Source: Mesorhizobium carmichaelinearum (GTDB lineage: Bacteria; Pseudomonadota; Alphaproteobacteria; Rhizobiales; Rhizobiaceae). From it: a DNA stretch of 52,873 bases. The DNA lies in the NCBI RefSeq assembly GCF_900199455.1, contig NZ_FZQR01000031.1, positions 1 to 52,873 of the forward strand, read 5' to 3'. Each line of letters opens with the position of its first letter. Positions within the stretch are counted from its first letter, which is position 1. Under the pieces are notes generated by a model. The model was not told the origin of the DNA, ran no database searches, and saw only the letters and a list, made by a program, of their open reading frames with translations. Below, in pieces: positions 9,200 through 18,286 of this stretch. The position numbers and the translations under genes are program-made.

Positions 9200-9464
9200 T
9201 TAGATTTTTCGGCGGATAATGTCCTGCAGTATCTCGCGATCGAGCGTCAGGTCGGCAACGATCTTCTTCCGGCGCCCATTCTCATCTTCCAGCGCCTTGA
9301 GCCGACGCATCTCATCGGGCAGCAAGCCAGCATACTTCTTACGCCAGTTGAAATACGTCGGCTGGCTGATCCCGGCCTTGCGGCAGATCTCCGCCATGGT
9401 CACACCGTTCATCGCCCTGCTTCAAAACGAACGCCTTCTGCGCGTCCGAAAACTTCGATGCTTT
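9200..9464 (-). pseudogene. IS3 orfA (HTH) with frameshift, and start of orfB
   Basis: The minus strand begins MKASKFSDAQKAFVLKQ at 9464. It slips frame near 9415 and continues VTMAEICRKAGISQPTYFNW to REILQDIIRRKI, with a stop near 9200. This is the helix-turn-helix plus leucine-zipper protein of IS3/IS407 elements. The beginning of orfB (LRPAWKRKLVDGMLADWG) overlaps and runs on to about 9146, where the inversion breakpoint cuts it. Confidence 0.75.
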
Positions 9465-9653
9465 CATTGTCTTCCGCTCCTTCTCCCAGCCAGGAAAATA
9501 CAGCGAAAAACTCTAACCAAAAACGATCCAGTTATCGGGGATCAGAGCACTGGCGGGAGGCGAGCACAAGAACGCGATCAGCCACGTCGATGTCGACCGG
9601 TAGCCGGTTATGCGGACGCAGACTTAATCGCGAGCAGGTGCAAAATCTTCTTC

Positions 9654-9705
9654 TTGACTTGCGGGTGCAAAAGCTGCATTTTAGCTGCATATAGGTCGTG
9701 TGCTG
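9654..9705 (+). promoter_or_regulatory. Promoter and shared operator of binding-protein gene (site c)
   Basis: TTGACT (9654-9659) and CATTTT preceded by TG (9677-9682) are spaced 17 bp, so transcription would start near 9689. The shared motif, here CTGCATATAGGTCGTGTGCTG (9685-9705), covers that start, an arrangement typical of repression. The coding start follows 78 bp further on. Confidence 0.5.
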
Positions 9706-9782
9706 CTAAATCTGGGAGTGCAGCAACGGCGGCAGTGCCATAGAAGCACGGAATCTTGAACGGAAACAAAAGGGGAACCAAA

Positions 9783-10859
9783 ATGCCAGAATTTTCAAGA
9801 AGAAGTCTGATCCAAACCGGCGTTCTCGGTGGTGCGGCGCTTGCGGTTTCACATCTGACGGATCAATTTGTCAGCACCGCCCACGCCGCAGACTCGCTTT
9901 CCGTCGTGGAGTGGGGCCCGCCCTTCATTGACCATACAAAGGCGCTTGCAGCGGAATGGGGCAAGGCTTCCATCGAGTGGACGCTCCATGCAGGTGGAGC
10001 GGCAGCTATACTGCCAAAGATCAAGGCTGCATGGCCCAATCCACCTTACGACGTCGTCGATAATTGGAGTCCCGTCTTTCAATCAATGATCCGTGAAGAT
10101 TGGGCGGAAACCGTCACGCTTGAAGACTGCCCGAACCTGGCGGATGTTCCTACAGAGCTCATCCCGAAGGACGCGAAAGGCAACTGGAAGGCGGTTCCCC
10201 GGGGCTCGAGCGGTCTGTTCTTCACCTATGTCCCTGAAACATGCCCCGTCGATATAAAATCGATCGAGGATTTGCTGAATCCGAAGCTGAAGGGGCAGAT
10301 CCTATGGCCAAATCCGACCTTGAATAGCAATCTACAAGTCGTATCGTTGGCGATGGCCCGGGGAGGAGATCAGTTCAACATGGAACCGGGCTGGGCATTC
10401 CTCAAGGAGTTGGCAAAGTCTGGCAACATCGGACGTGTCTCGGCGACGACCTCAGATATGATCACGGCGATGGATTCCGGAGAAGCAACGGTAACATTCA
10501 TCGACCAGGGCACATTCGCCTCAATCAAAGGAGTTAAGGCTGTTCCGCTGACCAAGACAAACAAGGATTTGAAGACTTTCCTTTTCGTGTCAGGCTGGGC
10601 GATTCTAAAGAGTTCGAAAAACAAGAAACTCGCGTTCGACTTCGCAAACTACTTGATTAGCAAGGCCGCCAGCGAGCGTTATGGCAAGGATGTAGGCGAA
10701 GTTCCTGTCAATAGGAAAGCGGAACAAACCAACGAATATCTTCGCTTCTCCCCAGACGAACTCAAAAAATTTGTTGTCGTGCCAGACTGGGATCATCTCG
10801 GTAAGGAGCTCGATGGCTGGAACAAGCGCTGGGAGAAAGACATCGTTCAGCTTCTGTGA
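9783..10859 (+). CDS. Periplasmic solute-binding protein, spermidine/putrescine (PotD) type, Tat signal
   Basis: This 358-residue extracytoplasmic binding protein belongs to the polyamine/iron type family. The start is ATG at 9783, 8 nt after AGGGGA. Residues 1-35 look like a Tat signal: SRRSLIQTG, a hydrophobic stretch, then AHAADSLS as the likely cleavage zone. The mature part starts VVEWGPPFID. No permease or ATPase is next to it. A truncated close relative (same EWGPP, ALAAEWGKAS segments) opens the importer operon at 28104-25318. This intact gene may therefore serve that importer, or the one at 17-21 kb. It has its own promoter and terminator. Confidence 0.85.
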   Translation: MPEFSRRSLIQTGVLGGAALAVSHLTDQFVSTAHAADSLSVVEWGPPFIDHTKALAAEWGKASIEWTLHAGGAAAILPKIKAAWPNPPYDVVDNWSPVFQSMIREDWAETVTLEDCPNLADVPTELIPKDAKGNWKAVPRGSSGLFFTYVPETCPVDIKSIEDLLNPKLKGQILWPNPTLNSNLQVVSLAMARGGDQFNMEPGWAFLKELAKSGNIGRVSATTSDMITAMDSGEATVTFIDQGTFASIKGVKAVPLTKTNKDLKTFLFVSGWAILKSSKNKKLAFDFANYLISKAASERYGKDVGEVPVNRKAEQTNEYLRFSPDELKKFVVVPDWDHLGKELDGWNKRWEKDIVQLL

Positions 10860-10887
10860 GGCCGCGCCATCAGGATCTAAAGCCAAC

Positions 10888-10914
10888 GTCGGGCGCCCCT
10901 CGCGCCCGACTTTA
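10888..10914 (+). terminator. Rho-independent terminator after binding-protein gene
   Basis: A perfect 9-bp GC-rich stem GTCGGGCGC / GCGCCCGAC with a 5-nt loop is followed by TTTAA. It lies 29 bp after the stop codon. Confidence 0.8.
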
Positions 10915-11437
10915 ACTTCCGTGTTTGCGACGGAAGCTGCTGCTGAAGAAATTTGGTAGAGCAGCTAAATTGGAACGGTCGGCTAGGAAGCCGCGTGATC
11001 GGCCGCGACAACGGGTGCTATAGCGGTGGTCGCGTTCGGAGAGTGCGAAGCGTACTCGCACGCATAATCCCTCATTTGGGGTTTGCGACGCTCAATTCAG
11101 CCTTGGGAAAAAATTTTCTAGAGCACTTGCGCTGTTTCTCGACGAGCGATGAAGCATGCCCATAAATCGCTTTGAAAGCATAGCGGTGGCCTCCAAATGG
11201 GAAGAGTTCGTTTTCGCGAGCTCTGCCAGGAGAAATTCCTTCAGGAAGCGGACACTTCCGATCGTGCTGAGCAGACCGCTCGGCTTCGACAGCCGGTATC
11301 TCTCCATCGAAAGGTAAAGTCCGCTCATTTTGCCTGTCGCAAGTGTGCGAGTAGAACCGAATCCGTTTCCGTCGTTAAGTGACCAAATCGGGGAGAAACG
11401 GATTTATTTGCGGGCTCTCAGTTCAACGATCTCTGTG
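10915..11437. other. Gene-free stretch between binding protein and soxB
   Basis: About 520 bp with no protein I can recognise. A 78-codon minus-strand frame at 11092-11328 has no family resemblance by eye. The promoter of soxB begins at its right edge. Confidence 0.4.
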
Positions 11438-11488
11438 TTGACAAAGCGTTGGCAATGCTGCATCGTACCTGTATATAGGTTGTGCACC
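11438..11488 (+). promoter_or_regulatory. Promoter and shared operator of sox operon (site d)
   Basis: TTGACA (11438-11443), 17 bp, then CATCGT (11461-11466). Alternatively TTGGCA (11449-11454), 17 bp, TATATA (11472-11477) with a TG before it. The shared motif CTGTATATAGGTTGTGCAC is at 11469-11487. The layout matches sites c and e. The soxB start is about 170 bp downstream, so there is a long leader. Confidence 0.5.
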
Positions 11489-11658
11489 ACTAACGTTAGC
11501 CATCCAGTTTGATCATTTCGCGGCGGCGAATTGAGAATTTGAACCGTGCACGAGGAGCAGCCGGTTCGCACCGGAGCGCCCCGCGACACTCAGCATCCCG
11601 GGCCCGGTCCACGCCAATACTCGAACGGATGTGAAGTCTTAACTTAACGAGGGAGCAT

Positions 11659-12915
11659 ATGAGCCACTATTCAGCCCTTTCAATATTGGGCCATGGTCTT
11701 ACTGGCAACCGGTACTGGTCGCGAGCCTGGCGCGATCCAGCGCCAAAGCCAAGCTATGACGTGGTGATCGTAGGCGCCGGCGGTCACGGTCTTGCGACGG
11801 CTTACTATTTGGCTAAGGAGCACGGGATCCGCAACGTCGCTGTTCTTGAAAAAGGCTGGCTGGGGGGTGGGAATACGGGTCGAAACACCACCATCGTACG
11901 CTCAAACTATATGATCCCCGGTAATTCGGCCTTTTATGACCGGTCGATGCGGATGTGGGACAATCTCAGTCAAGACTTGAACTACAATGTCATGCTTTCG
12001 CGGCGCGGCTACTACTATGTCTTCCATTCCCCCGGTCAGGCGGAAGGACTTCGGCGCCGCGCCAATGTGATGCTAGGCAACGGCATTAAGGCTGAATTCT
12101 TCGACCGCGCCCAAATAATGAAGCGGCTGCCCTTCCTCGACTACTCACCCACGGCGCGGTTCCCGATATTCGGGGCATTTCTTCAGCCTCGTGCGGGTAC
12201 GGCCCGTCACGACGCTGTCGCATGGGGGTACGCGCGTGGCGCAGACAAACAGGGCGTCGACATCATTCAGCAGTGCGAGGTAACGAACTATATTTGGGAC
12301 AACCAGAAGATCGTTGGCGTCGAGACGACGCGCGGCCCGATCCGCGCGAAAAAAGTCGTTTTGGCCGTTGCCGGTCATACCAGCCATTTGGCGGCAAAAG
12401 CCGGGCTGCGTCTGCCGATCGAAACCCACGTTCTGCAAGCCTTCGTCACAGAGCCGCTGAAGCCGCTTGTCGACAATGTAATTGTCTATGGCGGGGCGCA
12501 TTTCTACATCAGTCAGTCCGACAAGGGTGGTTTGGTATTGGGCGGTGATCTTGACGGGTTCAACTCTTACGCGCAGCGCGGCGGGCTTCCCATCGTAGAA
12601 CACACGCTCCAAAGCGCCAAAGCCCTCATCCCCTCGATCTCGCGTTTACGGCTGCTGCGCCAATGGGCCGGGGTCATGGATATGACCATGGACGGTTCGC
12701 CGATCATTGGCAAGATGCCGGTCGAAGGGCTCTGGTTAACCGGGGGTTGGAATTACGGCGGCTTCAAAGCGACACCGGCCTCCGGCTACTGTCTCGCATG
12801 GACGATCGCCAAGGGCGAGCCGCATCCCGACAGCGCCGCGTTCACCCTGGAACGCTTCGAACGTGGCTACCAAATTGACGAGTTTGGCGCTGGTCCATAT
12901 CCGAAAGCTCAATGA
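11659..12915 (+). CDS. soxB: Sarcosine oxidase subunit beta
   Basis: This 418-residue FAD-dependent DAO-family subunit of heterotetrameric sarcosine oxidase oxidatively demethylates sarcosine or a related N-methyl amino acid. The start is ATG at 11659 behind GAGGGAG. Visible are the FAD dinucleotide motif VVIVGAGGHGLATAYYLA (about 35-52), NTTIVRSNY (about 76-84), and RHDAVAWGYAR with H184, which matches the His that carries covalent FMN in characterised beta subunits. The C-terminal GGWNYGGFKATPASG binds flavin. It is the first of four tightly packed genes in the standard order B-D-A-G. The usual companions glyA, folD or purU are absent, and polyamine-type transport genes flank the operon. 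Confidence 0.93.
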   Translation: MSHYSALSILGHGLTGNRYWSRAWRDPAPKPSYDVVIVGAGGHGLATAYYLAKEHGIRNVAVLEKGWLGGGNTGRNTTIVRSNYMIPGNSAFYDRSMRMWDNLSQDLNYNVMLSRRGYYYVFHSPGQAEGLRRRANVMLGNGIKAEFFDRAQIMKRLPFLDYSPTARFPIFGAFLQPRAGTARHDAVAWGYARGADKQGVDIIQQCEVTNYIWDNQKIVGVETTRGPIRAKKVVLAVAGHTSHLAAKAGLRLPIETHVLQAFVTEPLKPLVDNVIVYGGAHFYISQSDKGGLVLGGDLDGFNSYAQRGGLPIVEHTLQSAKALIPSISRLRLLRQWAGVMDMTMDGSPIIGKMPVEGLWLTGGWNYGGFKATPASGYCLAWTIAKGEPHPDSAAFTLERFERGYQIDEFGAGPYPKAQ

Positions 12916-12924
12916 GGGTTCATC

Positions 12925-13191
12925 ATGTTGAGAATACCTTGCCCTGTCTGCGGCTTGCGAGACGAAACCGAGTTTAGCTACGGCGCCGATGCGACCGTGC
13001 GGCTCCCAGATATGAATGAAGCCGATCCGAAGGTATGGCACGACTACGTGTTTATCCGCGACAATCCGCGAGGACCGCACAAGGAGTATTGGCATCATGT
13101 GAGCGGTTGCAGGCAGTGGATCGTCGTCCACCGAGACACCCTCACGCACGAGATTTTCGGTTCAGCTTTGGCCCGTGAGGTGGCAGCATGA
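12925..13191 (+). CDS. soxD: Sarcosine oxidase subunit delta
   Basis: This 88-residue zinc-binding small subunit of sarcosine oxidase starts with ATG at 12925 behind GAGGG, 9 bp after soxB. Zinc ligands are visible as CPVCG near the N-terminus and HHVSGCRQW near residue 58. The length is normal for SoxD. It overlaps soxA by 4 bp (ATGA). Confidence 0.92.
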   Translation: MLRIPCPVCGLRDETEFSYGADATVRLPDMNEADPKVWHDYVFIRDNPRGPHKEYWHHVSGCRQWIVVHRDTLTHEIFGSALAREVAA

Positions 13192-16151
13192 CGGCGCGGC
13201 GTCTCGAAACTGGCGGGCGGATCGACCGCTCGCGTGAGCTTACCGTTAAATTCGACGGTAAGTCTCTGCCGGCACATCCTGGCGACACCCTGGCATCCGC
13301 TTTGCTGGCCGGTGGTCAGCAGATGGTTGGACGCAGCTTCAAATACCACCGGCCGCGCGGCGTTGTGGCAGCTGGCGTCGAAGAGCCGAACGCCCTGGTG
13401 CATCTTCGCAGTGGTGATCGCCATGAACCGAATGCACAGGCAACGATGGTGGAAGCTTTCGACGGTCTGACGTCGACCCCGCAGAACGTCTGGCCAAGTC
13501 TCCAATTCGATGTAGGAGCTGTCAACGGCCTGTTATCGCGCTTTCTCGGCGCGGGCTTCTACTACAAGACGTTCATCGGGCCCTTTAGCGGCACGAAGTA
13601 CTGGATGTTCTGCGAGCGTTTCATCCGCAGGGCTGCCGGCATGGGTCGGGCGCCGACTCTTCCTGACCCTGATCACTATGAGAAGATCAATGCTTTCTGC
13701 GATGTTCTAATAGTCGGTGCGGGTCCCGCCGGCATCTCGGCCGCGCTTGCAGCCGGCCGCAAGGGCGATAATGTCTTCTTGGTCGAGCAGGACCGCGACC
13801 TCGGCGGATCGCTTCTCAGTGAACCGCTCGGCGCACCTTCCGATGCATGGCTTGCTCAGGCACGTGCTGAGCTGGACGGCCTTCCTAACGTTCGGGTTCT
13901 GACGCGAACGACCGCGTTCGGTGCCTATGACTGCGAAGTATTCGGCCTCTTGGAGCGCGTCCAGGACCATGTGCTTGCACCTGAGGAGGGAAAACCGCGG
14001 CAGCGTTATTGGGTCGTACGGGCAAAACGGGCTGTCCTGGCTACGGGCGCGATCGAACGGCCCATGGTTTTCGCCGGAAACGACGTGCCCGGAGTGATGC
14101 TCACATCCGCTGTTCGCAGTTATCTCAACCGGTATGCGGTTCTTGCCGGTGAGCGGATTGTCATTTCAACGAACAATGATAGCGCGTACCCGGCTGCCAT
14201 CGAATTTGCAAAGGCTGGGGCCAGGGTAACGATCTGCGACCTGCGAGCGGAAGCGCCGACGCAATTCGTCGACAGCGCAAAAAAAGCCGGCATCGACCTG
14301 CGACCTGGTCATGCGGTCCTCAAAGTGTCTGGCGGCAAAGGCGTGAAGGCTGCGCACGTCGTGCGCATCGGTCCGGGCGGTAAAATAAAGGGCAACGCTA
14401 CGCGCATTGCCTGCGATCTCGTGACCGGCTCCGGCGGCTGGGCTCCGGCGCTGCACCTTTGGAGCCAGCGCTTTGGAAAGCCACAATTCAACGAGGAGCT
14501 GGACGCGTTTCTTCCACCTGCGGAAAAAGGGACCTTCAGCTGCGTTGGATCGCTCATCGGCTCTCCGTCGCTCAGGGATACGCTGTCGCAGGGCCATGAA
14601 GCTGGTGGGGCCGTCGGGAAGGAACCCGCGCTTTTTGGCCACGCTGATCACTGGGGCCGCAACCTTGTGCCGCTGACAGTCATCGCCAAGGTGAATGGCC
14701 GCACCCCAGGTAAGGCGTTCGTGGATTTCCAGCACGACGTCAAGCTAGCCGATATTGATCAGGCCCATCTCGAGGGCTACATCTCGGTCGAACATCTCAA
14801 GCGCTATACCACCTCTGGCATGGCAGCCGACCAAGGCAAGACTTCGAACCTCAATGCGCTCGCCCGCATGGCCGAACTTCGCGGGCTCCCCATCCCCTCC
14901 GTTGGCACGACGACCTTCCGCCCACCGTATACCCCGGTGACGATTGGCGCCGTTGTTGGCCATGACCATGGGCTCAATTTTCGTCCGACCAGGCTTACGA
15001 CCATACATGGTTGGCATCAAGACAACGGTGCCGTCATGATCGAGACAGGAGCCTGGCTACGGCCCTGGTACTACCCGGCCAAGCGTGAAGACATCAACGA
15101 CGCATATATTCGCGAAGCCGCCCACGTGCGTGAGCATGTCGGCATCGTCGATGTCTCTACACTGGGTAAAATTGCGGTGCAGGGACCCGACGCCGCGGAA
15201 TTCCTCAATCGCATCTACGTCAATGGCTTCAAGACACTTCCGATTGGAAGATTGCGCTATGGCATCATGCTGCGCGAGGACGGCTTCGTGTTTGATGACG
15301 GCGCGACAACACGTCTGGGCGATCATGATTATTTCATGACGACTACAACTGCGAACGCCGCGAATGTCCTGGCAAGAGCTGAATACCTGCTTCAAACCGC
15401 ATGGCGCAATCTCAATGTGCATGTCACGTCGGTATCAGATCAGTGGTGTGCGATCGCAATCGCCGGTCCGAAGTCGCGGGCTCTTCTGACCGCCCTTACA
15501 GGTGCAGAGCTGAGCAACGAGGCACTGCCGAACAATCACTTTGCGAATGTCACCATTGCTGGGGTGTCTTGCCGCCTGCATCGCATGAGCTTCTCGGGTG
15601 AACTCGCCTACGAGCTTTACATTCCAGCCAAACGTGGCCGCCAAATCTGGGAAGCTCTTATGGCAGCCGGGGAGCCATTTAATCTCAAGCCCTACGGTCT
15701 CGAGGCAATGGGCGCGCTTCGTATCGAGAAGGGCCACATAACGGGCTCAGAAATCGAAGGGCGCACAACCCTGAAGGATCTGGGCCTGGAAGGCTTTGCT
15801 TCGAGCAAGAAGCCATTCATCGGCTCCGTCCTCCGAAAGCGTCCGGTGCTTGAAGATCCCGCTCGACCGTCGTTGGTGGGGCTGGAAATCGTCGGAGATA
15901 CGAGCACGCGGGCGGGCTCCCTTCTGTACGCACTGAGTGCTCCCACCAAGGGCCACGGAGAGGGTTGGGTGTCGTCCGTAACCTACTCTCCGGCGCTGAA
16001 AAAGAACATCGCCATGGCGCTCCTGTCACGTGGCCCCGAGCGCCATGGCGAGACGATCCAGGTGGTCGATTTTGTCGGTGGCCAATCGTGGCTGGCAAAG
16101 GTCGTCTCGCATCATTTCTTCGATCCGGAGGGAAAACGTCAGAATGGCTGA
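13188..16151 (+). CDS. soxA: Sarcosine oxidase subunit alpha
   Basis: This 987-residue large subunit has the family's usual length. Its domains in order are a ferredoxin-like (Fer2_4) region at about 15-95 with FKYHRPRGVVAAG, an NAD-binding/FAD region from about 175 (LIVGAGPAGISAALAAG), and a second dinucleotide-related part around 285-330 (ATGAIERPMVFAGND). The C-terminal aminomethyltransferase (GCV_T) domain runs from about 600 to 980 and binds tetrahydrofolate (WLRPWYYP, IETGAW, KGHITGSEIEGRT). The reaction gives glycine, hydrogen peroxide and 5,10-methylene-THF when the substrate is sarcosine. It overlaps soxD by ATGA and soxG by 8 bp, so the genes are translationally coupled. Confidence 0.94.
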   Translation: MTARRLETGGRIDRSRELTVKFDGKSLPAHPGDTLASALLAGGQQMVGRSFKYHRPRGVVAAGVEEPNALVHLRSGDRHEPNAQATMVEAFDGLTSTPQNVWPSLQFDVGAVNGLLSRFLGAGFYYKTFIGPFSGTKYWMFCERFIRRAAGMGRAPTLPDPDHYEKINAFCDVLIVGAGPAGISAALAAGRKGDNVFLVEQDRDLGGSLLSEPLGAPSDAWLAQARAELDGLPNVRVLTRTTAFGAYDCEVFGLLERVQDHVLAPEEGKPRQRYWVVRAKRAVLATGAIERPMVFAGNDVPGVMLTSAVRSYLNRYAVLAGERIVISTNNDSAYPAAIEFAKAGARVTICDLRAEAPTQFVDSAKKAGIDLRPGHAVLKVSGGKGVKAAHVVRIGPGGKIKGNATRIACDLVTGSGGWAPALHLWSQRFGKPQFNEELDAFLPPAEKGTFSCVGSLIGSPSLRDTLSQGHEAGGAVGKEPALFGHADHWGRNLVPLTVIAKVNGRTPGKAFVDFQHDVKLADIDQAHLEGYISVEHLKRYTTSGMAADQGKTSNLNALARMAELRGLPIPSVGTTTFRPPYTPVTIGAVVGHDHGLNFRPTRLTTIHGWHQDNGAVMIETGAWLRPWYYPAKREDINDAYIREAAHVREHVGIVDVSTLGKIAVQGPDAAEFLNRIYVNGFKTLPIGRLRYGIMLREDGFVFDDGATTRLGDHDYFMTTTTANAANVLARAEYLLQTAWRNLNVHVTSVSDQWCAIAIAGPKSRALLTALTGAELSNEALPNNHFANVTIAGVSCRLHRMSFSGELAYELYIPAKRGRQIWEALMAAGEPFNLKPYGLEAMGALRIEKGHITGSEIEGRTTLKDLGLEGFASSKKPFIGSVLRKRPVLEDPARPSLVGLEIVGDTSTRAGSLLYALSAPTKGHGEGWVSSVTYSPALKKNIAMALLSRGPERHGETIQVVDFVGGQSWLAKVVSHHFFDPEGKRQNG

Positions 16152-16677
16152 AAAATACCAGCTGCCGGTGCGCGGCACGACAACCGATGGCCTTGCTGTG
16201 ACAATCAGTGAAGTCGAACTAGGCAACCTCACGCAACTCGCCGGTTGGGAAAGTTTCGACAAGCTCGCCGACGACGTTTTGCGAAAGCAAGCGCTATCGC
16301 TGCCTGGCGACTGCCGGTCATCGTTTCGCCGCGGACTGACGACGGTCTGGCGCGTTGCGCCCGATCGGGTTCTCGTGCGCTCCGACACGGCATTGAGCTT
16401 TGGAGCAGTTGAGCCACTTGTCGCACTCGAACTGTCAGATTCACGCGTCTGCCTGCGGCTGAATGGCCCGGGTGCCTCGAGCCTGCTCAGCCGCGTGGTG
16501 GCACTCGATTTGTCAGACACAGGTTTTCCCGTGGGCACGTTCGCACAAACTGCTATCCACCACGTCAGTGTGCTTGTTGATAGGATTGGAGGCGACGAAT
16601 TCGACATTCTCATACCGACGACCTTCGGTGTCTCGCTGTCCGGTTTTCTTGGTGAGCATCTCAAGGCGGCCGCATGA
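16144..16677 (+). CDS. soxG: Sarcosine oxidase subunit gamma
   Basis: This 177-residue gamma subunit is the last gene of the sox operon. The start is ATG at 16144, inside the end of soxA. An in-frame ATG at 16030 lies deep in soxA and is rejected. Recognisable stretches are LRLNGPGASSLLSRVVALDL and the Cys-poor ending FDILIPTTFGVSLSGFL. The N-terminal half diverges more than the other subunits, as is usual in this family. Confidence 0.85.
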   Translation: MAEKYQLPVRGTTTDGLAVTISEVELGNLTQLAGWESFDKLADDVLRKQALSLPGDCRSSFRRGLTTVWRVAPDRVLVRSDTALSFGAVEPLVALELSDSRVCLRLNGPGASSLLSRVVALDLSDTGFPVGTFAQTAIHHVSVLVDRIGGDEFDILIPTTFGVSLSGFLGEHLKAAA

Positions 16678-17088
16678 ACCTTGGGCGCGGCAGGGCTTTG
16701 GTCCGGGTTTTGCCGCGCGGTGAGAGGACCATTCTCACCTCAGGGTGTGACCGGAGAGTTGCGAGTTCGAGCGAGCATCGACAGCTTGTATCCAAGACGG
16801 TCGACGCCGCGCGATCGAAAACGCTGTCGTCACTTTCGAATATGGCAACTAACGTGAGGTGGATAGCTAGATGGCGCTATTTGTGCGCAAATCGCGGGTT
16901 AAGACCCGCGGCTGGAATCCCTTGGGCCTCAACCCCAGAACAGCAGATGGTATCTCAAAAAACACTTGTACACAAGATGGTGAAGTGATAAACACAGAAC
17001 AATGGCGGACTGCCATGCGTTTTGCAGCCGCTCAAGAAAACAAAAACGAAACAGACCCAACCGTAGTGTTGGCTCGTTGGGGAACCGC
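16678..17088 (+). promoter_or_regulatory. Leader region of importer operon
   Basis: A 411-bp stretch without a gene I can support. Open frames in all phases here carry no domain. It contains a short dyad CTTGTACACAAG at 16965-16976, which is not the shared CTGTATATAG operator. Possible promoter elements are not clear. The importer genes could also be read through from soxG, since I see no strong terminator. Confidence 0.35.
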
Positions 17089-18186
17089 ATGCCCGACCAC
17101 GCTCATGATCCGCTGATTCAATTTCGGAAGGTCAATAAGACCTACGACGGAAAGACCTTTGTGGTCCGGGACTTGTCCCTCGACATCTACAAGGGCGAGT
17201 TCCTTGCTTTGCTCGGCCCGTCCGGTTCCGGAAAGAGTACGACCCTCGGCATGCTTGCGGGCTTCGAGCATCCATCCAGCGGTAGCATCACTTTGGGCGG
17301 GAAATCGCTGCAGGACACGCCAACCCACAAGCGTAAGTTCGGCATGGTTTTTCAGAACTATTCCCTTTTTCCTCACATGACCGTGATGGAGAACATCATT
17401 TTCCCGCTTCGAATGCAGGGTATGTCGCGAAAAGATGCCTATAAACTCGGGCAAACCGCGCTCGAAATGGTCGATCTCCGCGACCCCGAGATGGGGAAAA
17501 GAAAGCCCGACCAGCTTTCGGGAGGCCAACAGCAGCGTATTGCGCTCGCCCGTGCGCTGGTGTTCGAACCAGTCGTCATTCTCTTCGATGAACCCCTCGG
17601 CGCCCTCGACAAGAGACTGCGTGAGCAAATGCAGCTTGAATTGCGCCAGATCCATAAGCGCCTTGGCGTCACTATGATCTTTGTCACACACGATCAGAGT
17701 GAGGCACTGACGATGGCGGACCGCGTTGCCGTGTTCAACGAGGGCCGGATCCAGCAAATCGCCTCGCCCATGCAGCTCTACGACGAGCCGGAGACCGCTT
17801 TCGTTGCTTCATTCGTCGGTGAGAACAACAAGATCAGGGGCAAGGTGATTCATGCGCAAGCAGACGCCTGCAATGTGGAACTGGTCGATGGTTCGCGCGG
17901 CGAAGGAATAAGTCCTAACCGTCTTGCGCCCGATACGAATGTCCTCGTGGTTGTTCGTCCGGAACGCGTCGTCGTCGCTCCGGCGGACGGTTACGGCAAT
18001 AGACACCCAGCCCGCGTGAACGAAGTCATCGAACTGGGTGATCAGACCAGGCTCCGGCTGGATGTGGCGGGAAACGATGAGTTTCTCGTCAAGATTCCAA
18101 GAACACGGGGCGCTCCGGAATTTCAAATCGGTCAGAGCTTAGTCATTGGATGGAGATCGCAGGACTGTCGAGTCCTGCGAGCATAG
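17089..18186 (+). CDS. ABC transporter ATP-binding protein, polyamine (PotA) type
   Basis: This 365-residue ATPase energises import through the permeases at 19422-21484. The start is ATG at 17089; an upstream in-frame ATG at 17002 adds 29 residues with no homology. Walker A is GPSGSGKST at 43-51, with the Q-loop in FQNYSLFPHMT, signature LSGGQQQ, Walker B VVILFDEP and switch His in THDQSEA. A C-terminal TOBE domain (about 270-365, VRPERVVV) is typical of spermidine/putrescine and related importers. It heads an operon of ATPase, binding protein, two permeases and M24 hydrolase. Confidence 0.9.
   Translation: MPDHAHDPLIQFRKVNKTYDGKTFVVRDLSLDIYKGEFLALLGPSGSGKSTTLGMLAGFEHPSSGSITLGGKSLQDTPTHKRKFGMVFQNYSLFPHMTVMENIIFPLRMQGMSRKDAYKLGQTALEMVDLRDPEMGKRKPDQLSGGQQQRIALARALVFEPVVILFDEPLGALDKRLREQMQLELRQIHKRLGVTMIFVTHDQSEALTMADRVAVFNEGRIQQIASPMQLYDEPETAFVASFVGENNKIRGKVIHAQADACNVELVDGSRGEGISPNRLAPDTNVLVVVRPERVVVAPADGYGNRHPARVNEVIELGDQTRLRLDVAGNDEFLVKIPRTRGAPEFQIGQSLVIGWRSQDCRVLRA
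18158..18179 (+). promoter_or_regulatory. Intercistronic hairpin between ATPase and binding-protein genes
   Basis: A perfect 9-bp stem CGCAGGACT / AGTCCTGCG with loop GTCG overlaps the last codons of the ATPase gene. There is no T-run, so it is more likely an mRNA-stabilising or attenuating hairpin in front of the highly expressed binding-protein gene than a terminator. Confidence 0.4.
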
Positions 18187-18286
18187 TCATAGGCTGTCAA
18201 CCTTCCAGCGGGCTTCGTCAAGGTCGCTCGATGGATTCATGCGCCCGGCTGTCGGCGTTCAACACAAGAAAGAAAAGGGGAAGTGC

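Larger units (their letters stand above)
8315..9549 (-). mobile_element. IS3-family element (IS407-like) with inverted middle
   Basis: This is a decayed IS3-family element of about 1.24 kb. Imperfect inverted ends are visible: TGCTCTGAGACCGAAG at 8315 and, read inward on the minus strand, TGCTCTGATCCCCGAT ending at 9549. OrfA and the first codons of orfB (9464 down to about 9146) and the orfB C-terminus (8455-8367) are on the minus strand. The central part of orfB (8456-9146) is on the plus strand. The middle has therefore been inverted within the element. Short inverted repeats TAGAC (8456-8460) and GTCTA (9142-9146) sit at the breakpoints. No convincing target duplication was found. The element cannot make a full transposase. 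Confidence 0.75.

Noticed and set aside
8311..9553. 3-bp target duplication around the IS3 element
   Set aside because: The flanking triplets do not agree for any reasonable choice of ends, so no duplication is claimed.
16963..16979. CTTGTACACAAG dyad before the first importer operon as a seventh operator
   Set aside because: It shares half-site letters but lacks the TATATA centre and spacing of the other six, so it is not counted as the same motif.
17002..17088. Longer N-terminus of the importer ATPase
   Set aside because: The extra 29 residues are unlike the family, and ATG 17089 begins just before the conserved start of the domain.
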